A DNA stretch of 64,000 nucleotides. Source: a bacterium HR37 (GTDB lineage: Bacteria > Desulfobacterota_D > UBA1144 > Nemesobacterales > CSP1-2). This document shows, one piece after another, positions 58,888 through 64,000 of the stretch (positions are counted from its first letter, which is position 1; each line of letters starts with the position of its first letter). The position numbers and the translations under genes are program-made. The stretch spans positions 1-64,000 of the forward strand of contig BEIN01000003.1 of assembly GCA_002898375.1 (NCBI GenBank), given 5' to 3'. The notes beneath the pieces were generated by a model that saw only the letters and a list, made by a program, of their open reading frames with translations, searched no databases and was not told the origin of the DNA.

Positions 58888-60876
58888 TTATAGAACATTG
58901 CTATCATATACTGTCTTATATACACCATAACTTCTTAGTACCCTTTTAATGTAGTTTCTGGTTTCTTGAAATGGGATTTCCTCTACAAACTCATCAAATT
59001 CGAGCTCTGAAAACCTGTTAAGCCACCTTACCACATTGTATGGACCTGCATTGTAGCTTGCTAGGGCAAGATAGATATTGCCATTAAACTGGTTTAGGAC
59101 TTTTCTTAGGTAAGCTATACCAAGTTCGATGTTTATGCGTGGTACATAGAGCATATCGGTAGTGTATCTTTCAATTTCAACCTCTTTTGCCATGGCTTCT
59201 GCTGTGGTTGGAAGAAGTTGCATAAGTCCTATAGCTCCAGCACGTGATACGGCATTTTTTTGAAATCTACTTTCCTCCCTTATTATCGAGTAAATCATAA
59301 ACTCATCAACTTTGTGCTTACTGGAAAACCCACTGACTATTTCTCTAAACCCCAGTGGATAGGATAGCTTAAGTGCTTCCGGGCCGTCTATTCTCTCAGC
59401 TATCCTTATAGAGTTGTAAAAGTCTCCAATCTTACTGTAAAGCATGCTTGTAGCTAGTAACTCAGATGTGTTCTTTGCCTTTTCCTCTAATTTCTTTATT
59501 TCCAAAGAAGCATCCTCAGATATACCAAGCCTTATAAGGAATTCAGCTTTTTGCAAGTTTTTGCTTATAGTGGGGTTGCTAAACTCCCTTGAATCTTCTA
59601 TAGGCCCTATAGTTGGTCTTGCTCCTGTTTTTAACTGAGCAAGATAAGAGTAGTATGAGGGAAACGCTTCTCTGGAAATGGCCTCATAGATTGAAAGAGC
59701 CTCTTTTTTTTTGCCCATCTTTTCAAGTGTTTTTGCCCTCCAGTATTTTGTTCTCGGAAATTCAAAGGCCGAAAACGTTGCAAGGGCTTCTCTGTAGTTT
59801 CCCATTCTGTAGTAAATCCAGCCCAGATTCCAGGCTGCATCTTCTGTAAACTCACTTTCCGGGTAGATTCTAAGGAGAAGGTCATAGAGTTCGATAGCGT
59901 TTTTAAGATCCGAGTTTATTTGATAGAGACGGGCTGCGTTATACAGTGCCCGCGTAACAAGCCTGCTTTTTGGATAAAGCAGATAAATTCTATAGTAAAG
60001 CTCTGCTGCTTCCCTATCCTTTCCCAGCTTCAGATTTATCCTTGCTCTCCAGTAAAGTGAGTCGGGAGAGCTTATCTGGGAGAGTGTTTTTAGTGCTTCT
60101 TCAAATCTTCCAAGGTAAAACTTTGATATAGCAATTTTGAGCTTAACCTCCTCTGTTTTTGATACCTTTTCAAACTCGCCAAGGGCCAGTTTCCACTTGG
60201 AGAGTTTAAACAGTTTCTCTGCTCTCTTTAGGTAATCTGTTTCATTCAGTTTAAGGGGTATCGATTGGGTTTTACTTATTTGAATGGCCTTTTTAAAGGC
60301 TTCTTCTGCATATACTGATTCAGGAAACTCTAACCACAGTTCCTTATAAACCTTAAGTGCTTCTCTGAACCTGTTTTGCTTTTCAAATGTTTCTCCTATA
60401 CGGTTTAGGAAGTTTGATTTGATTAAAGGGTCTACTTCATCACTGTATAGGACCATAAGTATGTTTCTTGCTTTCTCGTACTCTCCCTTTTCATAATACA
60501 CTTCTGAAAGCTTTACAAGCGCTCTTTTTCTAACACCACTTTCTGGATAGTTTGCCACTAAGGTGCTAAGTGTTTTTTCTGCTTCTTCAAGCTTTCCCAG
60601 CTCTTTTTCTCCAACGCCTATATAGTAGAGTATGTAGTCTGAGATTATGGGGAGCTCCTTCTGTAGCCCTCTAAGCAGGGCAGTACCTTCTTCGAACCTT
60701 CCAAGCTGTATAAGACAGTAGCCTTTTTTGTATCTTTCATCAGGTGACTTATCCGGTGTTTGATTTACCAGCCACTGGCAGTTTATATCTGCTAAAACCT
60801 TAGGGGTTAGAAGGATTACCAAAAGAAGGCAAATACTAAGAACAAACAAAGGCTTTAGGGGTTCTTTTGGTTTCAC
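58888..60876 (-). CDS. Lytic murein transglycosylase with TPR repeats
   Basis: 662 residues. It has a signal peptide (about residues 8-30), a long solenoid of TPR-like helix pairs (about residues 45-490, including GWIYYRMGNYREALATF), and a C-terminal SLT domain with catalytic glutamate in IIREESRFQKNAVSRAGAIGLMQL and ASYNAGPYNVVRWL. It cleaves peptidoglycan with anhydro-muramyl products, like soluble Slt. It ends 8 nt from the glnD stop (convergent). Confidence 0.93.
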   Translation of the reverse strand: MKPKEPLKPLFVLSICLLLVILLTPKVLADINCQWLVNQTPDKSPDERYKKGYCLIQLGRFEEGTALLRGLQKELPIISDYILYYIGVGEKELGKLEEAEKTLSTLVANYPESGVRKRALVKLSEVYYEKGEYEKARNILMVLYSDEVDPLIKSNFLNRIGETFEKQNRFREALKVYKELWLEFPESVYAEEAFKKAIQISKTQSIPLKLNETDYLKRAEKLFKLSKWKLALGEFEKVSKTEEVKLKIAISKFYLGRFEEALKTLSQISSPDSLYWRARINLKLGKDREAAELYYRIYLLYPKSRLVTRALYNAARLYQINSDLKNAIELYDLLLRIYPESEFTEDAAWNLGWIYYRMGNYREALATFSAFEFPRTKYWRAKTLEKMGKKKEALSIYEAISREAFPSYYSYLAQLKTGARPTIGPIEDSREFSNPTISKNLQKAEFLIRLGISEDASLEIKKLEEKAKNTSELLATSMLYSKIGDFYNSIRIAERIDGPEALKLSYPLGFREIVSGFSSKHKVDEFMIYSIIREESRFQKNAVSRAGAIGLMQLLPTTAEAMAKEVEIERYTTDMLYVPRINIELGIAYLRKVLNQFNGNIYLALASYNAGPYNVVRWLNRFSELEFDEFVEEIPFQETRNYIKRVLRSYGVYKTVYDSNVL

Positions 60877-60878
60877 AT

Positions 60879-61691
60879 TTACCTCCTTTTTGTTTGTGGG
60901 TCAAGAATATCTCTTAGTCCCTCACCAAGCAGGTTGAAGGAAAAAGCTGTTATAAATATTGCAAGGCTTGGAAAGACTATAAGATGGGGAAAAGCCCTTA
61001 TACCTTGCCAACCTGTGCTTGCAAGCGTTCCCCAACTTGCCTGAGGAGGAGAGATACCTATTCCAAGAAAGCTAAGTGTGGATTCGGCTATTATAGCATA
61101 CGGTATGGAGAAAGTAAGGGTTACTATAACAGGGCTCAGTATGTTTGGTAAAATATGTACCATAAATATTCTAATCGGTGAGGCCCCAAGGCTCTTTGCC
61201 GATTCGATAAATGCTACGTTTTTTATCTGTATTACGCTTGCCCTTACAATCCTTGCAACCCTCATCCATGCTGTTAGGCTAAGTGATACAACGATTCCCT
61301 CTACTCCCTTTCCTACAAGCAGGGTTATAAGAACTACAAGGAGAAGATCAGGAAGAGAGTAGAAAACATCAACAATTCTCATCATAACTTCATCTGTTTT
61401 TCCTCCAATGTATCCTGAAATTGCCCCATATGTGGTACCTATTAGGAGGGCAACTACAGCGGTTCCAACTGCAACTGCCATAGAGACCCTGGCTCCATAA
61501 AGTATCCTGCTAAAGAGGTCTCTTCCCTCCTGGTCTGTTCCCATTATGTGTTTTTTGCTGGGTGGTTTGAGTGCATTTGCAAAGTCGGTTTCGTCAAACC
61601 CGTAGGGGGAGATATATGGAGCAGCCAGGGCAATGGATATTATTAAGAGTATGATAATTGATGATATCAGTATCTGAAGTTTAAGGAGCAT
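60879..61691 (-). CDS. ABC transporter permease, DppC/OppC type
   Basis: 270 residues and six membrane segments. It has the N-terminal HIMGTDQEGRDLFSRILYGARVSM, typical of dipeptide/nickel DppC-type permeases, and the EAA-loop ESAKSLGASPIRIFMVHILPN. The ATP-binding, DppB and substrate-binding proteins are not next to it, so it may be a partial or orphan system. It is 3 nt upstream of the lytic transglycosylase gene on the same strand. Cargo unknown (peptide or metal). Confidence 0.9.
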   Translation of the reverse strand: MLLKLQILISSIIILLIISIALAAPYISPYGFDETDFANALKPPSKKHIMGTDQEGRDLFSRILYGARVSMAVAVGTAVVALLIGTTYGAISGYIGGKTDEVMMRIVDVFYSLPDLLLVVLITLLVGKGVEGIVVSLSLTAWMRVARIVRASVIQIKNVAFIESAKSLGASPIRIFMVHILPNILSPVIVTLTFSIPYAIIAESTLSFLGIGISPPQASWGTLASTGWQGIRAFPHLIVFPSLAIFITAFSFNLLGEGLRDILDPQTKRR

Positions 61692-61696
61692 GTCCT

Positions 61697-61848
61697 CTAT
61701 TTTGATTGTTCTTTTTCAACCTTTCTCCCTATAACTTTTAAATAAGAGCATTTGGGGTAGTTCTCACATACAACTACCCTACCCCTTTCCGTATCGTATC
61801 CGCTTCTTATGCTCATACCACATATCGGACATTCTCTCCCGTTTTCAT
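61697..61848 (-). CDS. Zinc-ribbon micro-protein, frameshifted near the start
   Basis: About 50 residues. An AAAGGAG ribosome site leads to ATG 61848, which is out of frame by one base with the coding stretch CPICGMSIRSGYDTERG, then VVVCENYPKCSYLKVIG, ending at TAG 61697. One extra A in the run of four (61842-61845) would give MKNGRECPICG. The CxxC pair with later C and C resembles the topoisomerase-type C4 zinc ribbon. It is too short for standard gene callers. It ends 6 bp ahead of the permease start, on the same strand as queF. Confidence 0.55.
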
Positions 61849-61909
61849 TTTCTCCTTTTGTGGACTTAACTTTTTCTATGGATGGAAACCCTCTTCTATT
61901 TTTATTTGC

Positions 61910-62263
61910 TTACTTGCTGTCCTTATCCCTTGAATACGTTGCTTTTACAACTGTTTTTATACCTCCCCTTACATTAAAATCCCCTATTACCTCCGCCCTT
62001 ATGGGTTTGCATGCCTCAACTATATCATCTAGAATCTTGTTTGTAACGTGTTCGTGAAATTCTCCAACGTTTCTGTAGGAAAAGATGTAGAGCTTAAGGG
62101 ATTTTAGCTCTATACAGAGTTCATCGGGTACGTATTTAATTCTTATTACCGCAAAGTCAGGCTGTCCTGTTATGGGGCAAAGACAGGTAAACTCTGGACA
62201 AGTTATCTCAATTTCGTACTCCCTGCCTTGATACCGATTTTTAAAGGTTTCTAGTTTGGCCAT
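61910..62263 (-). CDS. queF: NADPH-dependent 7-cyano-7-deazaguanine reductase
   Basis: 117 residues, the short unimodular type. It has [21 protein letters not shown] with the catalytic cysteine, then [22 protein letters not shown] with the conserved glutamates. It reduces preQ0 to preQ1 in queuosine synthesis. It is the last step before transfer to tRNA. No other queuosine gene is visible in the window. Confidence 0.94.
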   Translation of the reverse strand: MAKLETFKNRYQGREYEIEITCPEFTCLCPITGQPDFAVIRIKYVPDELCIELKSLKLYIFSYRNVGEFHEHVTNKILDDIVEACKPIRAEVIGDFNVRGGIKTVVKATYSRDKDSK

Positions 62264-62288
62264 GGTTTAAGGCACTTCCTTTAAGGGT

Positions 62289-62468
62289 TTAGGAATGAAC
62301 CCATAGCTCTATTTCGTATCCGCCCTTTACCTTCTTTACTCTGCTATCGCTATAACCCTGTTTAACGTATTGAAGACCTCTTCTGGCTGCTTCCTTGAGT
62401 TTCCTTGCCACCTTTTTTTTTAGTTCTTCTTTTGTTTTTGCCCTTACCGTTATCATCATAGCAGGCAT
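62289..62468 (-). CDS. Small basic protein, 59 residues
   Basis: It reads MPAMMITVRAKTKEELKKK..., ending GGYEIELWVHS, with an AAGGAGGAAAGG ribosome site upstream of ATG 62468 (minus strand). It has an alpha-helical basic N-terminal half and a short beta pair. It is shorter than typical gene-calling limits. No family is recognised. The good ribosome site makes translation likely. It lies between queF and the tRNA-Gln promoter. Confidence 0.6.
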   Translation of the reverse strand: MPAMMITVRAKTKEELKKKVARKLKEAARRGLQYVKQGYSDSRVKKVKGGYEIELWVHS

Positions 62469-62546
62469 GCACCCTTTCCTCCTTGCTTGGTTATATATAA
62501 CTGGATAGTTTAAATTCTATCAAATACTTTTTCTCTAGAAAAGAAC

Positions 62547-62575
62547 TTGACTCCGGAATAATTATTATAGATACT
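62547..62575 (+). promoter_or_regulatory. Promoter of tRNA-Gln
   Basis: TTGACT (62547-62552), 17 nt, GATACT (62570-62575). The start near 62582 is 5 nt ahead of the tRNA. Confidence 0.6.
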
Positions 62576-62586
62576 AGAAATTAAAC

Positions 62587-62660
62587 TGGGGGATCGTCTA
62601 ATGGCAGGACGATGGGCTCTGGACCCATTAGTCTAGGTTCGAATCCTAGTCCCCCAGCCA
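62587..62660 (+). tRNA. tRNA-Gln (CTG)
   Basis: Acceptor TGGGGGA with TCCCCCA, anticodon stem ATGGG/CCCAT with loop CTCTGGA (anticodon CTG), T arm CTAGG-TTCGAAT-CCTAG, and discriminator G followed by an encoded CCA. The weak U1-A72 pair is typical of tRNA-Gln. Confidence 0.94.
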
Positions 62661-62668
62661 ACTTAAAA

Positions 62669-63028
62669 TCAGGTTTTAACCTTTTTAAGCCATCCTACAA
62701 ATATTTCGTTACCTTCAACCTTGACCTCATAGGCTGCAACCGAGTGCCCGCCTGGGTGATCAGGAAGACCTGTTCTGACATCAAAGGTCCAACCGTGCCA
62801 GGGACAGGCTACAATGTAGCCTGTAAGCTTTCCCTCTCCTAATGGTCCTCCCATATGTGGGCAAATGTAGTTTATTGCAAAAAACTCACCGTTTACGTTA
62901 AAAAGAGCAATGGGTTTTTCAAAAGGCCCCATAACAAGCTTTCCGGTTCCAGGAGGGATTTCATCAACCGTTGCTACTTTAACAAATCGCACCTTTGACA
63001 TGCTTTCAAAGTATATAACGGAGTCCAT
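62669..63028 (-). CDS. Rieske-type [2Fe-2S] ferredoxin
   Basis: 119 residues. It has the Rieske motifs NYICPHMGGPLGEGKL (CxH) and VACPWHGWTFDVRTG (CxxH). It is soluble and stand-alone, as in the electron-transfer component of dioxygenase-like systems, or a NirD-like protein. No partner oxygenase gene is adjacent. It ends 9 nt from the tRNA-Gln 3' end (convergent). Confidence 0.9.
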   Translation of the reverse strand: MDSVIYFESMSKVRFVKVATVDEIPPGTGKLVMGPFEKPIALFNVNGEFFAINYICPHMGGPLGEGKLTGYIVACPWHGWTFDVRTGLPDHPGGHSVAAYEVKVEGNEIFVGWLKKVKT

Positions 63029-63060
63029 ATCTATTCAAATCCTTTGGACTTTGGTTCCTT

Positions 63061-63513
63061 TTAGAACAACCTTATCTGTAGAATGCCTGCTACTGCTCCC
63101 ACTATGAGTCCGTAAACCACGTGTCCTATGAGGTGGGCTATAGCAACCTCAAATCCTGCTTCACGGAACTTTTCCAGTGGGTGGTGCTCAGCAACGGAAA
63201 CAACTAGAAGAAAGCTAAACGCAACCCCGTGAAATAACCCAATCATAGCTCCTGTGCTTATAAAGGATATCAGGGATTGGGGAGAAAGCAGATTAATAAG
63301 CAGTATGTAAAAAAAACCTATTATAGAGCCAACACCAAAATGGACGATCAAACCTGGAACAAAGGCGTTTTCATAAGAGCGTGTAAAAATGCTACCAATT
63401 GCCCTTATCATATCTGCATTTGCTAGCCCTGAGCGTGTAATAATCCACATAAGTATGCTCATTCCAAGTGTTCCAAGTATTCCTGCAAAGACAGTTTTTA
63501 TAAACGGTTCCAT
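63061..63513 (-). CDS. Small integral membrane protein, unknown function
   Basis: 150 residues with about four hydrophobic helices (roughly residues 5-25, 50-75, 80-105, 122-145). It has conserved-looking histidines within or near membrane segments (IVHFGVG, LFHGVAF, EHHPLEKF, LIGHVVYG). It shares a strand and possibly a transcript with the Rieske protein, with about 30 bp between. I do not recognise the family. Confidence 0.6.
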   Translation of the reverse strand: MEPFIKTVFAGILGTLGMSILMWIITRSGLANADMIRAIGSIFTRSYENAFVPGLIVHFGVGSIIGFFYILLINLLSPQSLISFISTGAMIGLFHGVAFSFLLVVSVAEHHPLEKFREAGFEVAIAHLIGHVVYGLIVGAVAGILQIRLF

Positions 63514-63587
63514 ACTCTTTTTACCCCCTTCCCTAATTTATATCATTATCTCTTAGATTAAATCAATGTCGTTTTGTTGCTAAAAAA

Positions 63588-63616
63588 TTGACATGGTTTT
63601 TTATCCGATGGATAAT
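63588..63616 (+). promoter_or_regulatory. Promoter of ilvD
   Basis: TTGACA (63588-63593), 17 nt, GATAAT (63611-63616). It is followed by the ribosome site AGGAGGAG and TTG start at 63649. Confidence 0.75.
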
Positions 63617-63648
63617 AAAATAACCAAAATATAGGAGGAGAGTATACT

Positions 63649-64000
63649 TTGAAAAAGAGGGCATCCACAGATTTTAAAGTTAACCTGAGAAGGTACTCTT
63701 CCATATATGTAGAAGGGCCTGAGAGGGCTCCAAGCCGTGCCATGCTTCGTGCAGTTGGGTTTAGCGAAGAGGATTTTTCAAAACCCGTAGTTGGAATTGC
63801 TTCTACCTGGAGTATGGTTACGCCGTGTAACATGCATATAGATAAGCTTGCAAACCAAGCGGCTCTTGGTGTAAGTGAGTCTGGTGGTAAACCGGTGGTT
63901 TTTAATACCATTACCGTCTCGGATGGTATATCCATGGGAACCCCCGGTATGCGTTACTCTCTTGTGTCAAGGGAGGTTATTGCTGACTCTATTGAAACAG
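63649..64000 (+). CDS. ilvD: Dihydroxy-acid dehydratase, N-terminal part (cut by window edge)
   Basis: 117 complete codons from TTG 63649, running off the right edge. The visible part has [33 protein letters not shown] with a cluster cysteine, then [20 protein letters not shown]. These match the IlvD/Edd family; the PSRAM and TPCN pattern favours IlvD. It makes 2-oxoisovalerate and 2-oxo-3-methylvalerate, feeding leuA. The TTG start is supported by the AGGAGGAG ribosome site. Confidence 0.9.
   Translation, partial: MKKRASTDFKVNLRRYSSIYVEGPERAPSRAMLRAVGFSEEDFSKPVVGIASTWSMVTPCNMHIDKLANQAALGVSESGGKPVVFNTITVSDGISMGTPGMRYSLVSREVIADSIET

Overview
The window is a 64 kb piece of a bacterial chromosome with a low to moderate GC core and many TTG and GTG starts. 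Promoters are clear sigma-70 type, mostly TTGACA-like and TATAAT-like hexamers 17 nt apart. The gene content suggests a Gram-negative bacterium: GlnD, a DegP-like protease, Lgt, a lytic transglycosylase, two-subunit ferredoxin-dependent 2-oxoacid oxidoreductase and assimilatory sulfate reduction. A lineage near Thermodesulfobacteriota, Nitrospirota or Dadabacteria would fit, but I cannot fix the taxon from the sequence alone.

Layout. 1-177: 3' end of tnpB and right end of an IS200/IS605-type element. 220-4491: periplasmic-type bifunctional nuclease family protein, then pheA-hisC-tyrA and a tandem HxlR regulator. 4451-7000: cytochrome P460, tRNA-Met(CAT), three small or uncharacterised genes and msrB. 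7068-13477: nadB-korA-korB-nadC-nadA on the minus strand. 13577-14821: hisB-hisH. 15065-23100: a GC-rich, clearly foreign type I restriction-modification island (hsdR, hsdM, GIY-YIG-like gene, 38-codon ORF, hsdS with an extra C-terminal domain, winged-helix gene, DUF3644 gene, decayed DUF3883-like remnant). 23147-24742: threonine dehydratase and HU. 24892-29820: sulfate assimilation operon (PiT permease, sat, sulfite reductase, APS reductase, small protein). 29982-34179: sigma-54 activator, pyrE, DedA, HtrA. 34200-34664: structured intergenic region. 34665-42253: nitroreductase-like gene, aroE, ribF, trkH-trkA, lgt. 42364-45426: leuA and Ycf46-like AAA ATPase. 45506-48574: tRNA-Ala(CGC) followed by a frameshifted integrase, a ribbon-helix-helix remnant and a DpnII-family type II R-M pair (second mobile or defence region). 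48943-50110: ArsC-like protein, a 600 bp region with two long hairpins, and a lysine-rich small protein. 50148-54906: two paired sensor kinases with related GAF domains. 55013-64000: pduO, O-methyltransferase, glnD, lytic transglycosylase, ABC permease, zinc-ribbon micro-gene, queF, small protein, tRNA-Gln(CTG), Rieske ferredoxin, membrane protein and the start of ilvD.

How the parts fit. The core is anabolic: aromatic amino acids, histidine, NAD, sulfur, branched-chain amino acids, flavin, queuosine and pyrimidine. Two defence islands interrupt it, one of them next to a tRNA gene. Three genes (hybrid kinase start, integrase, zinc-ribbon micro-gene) are each restored by adding one base in or next to a short homopolymer. 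This could mean real frameshifts, phase variation or systematic base-calling errors, and needs to be settled before any of them is called a pseudogene.

The most unusual items are the hsdS fusion to a Panacea/SocA-like domain within a fully coupled R-M operon that also carries a GIY-YIG-like gene and a 38-codon ORF, the paired long hairpins at 49448-49781, and the C6 tract right after the start codon of the hybrid kinase.
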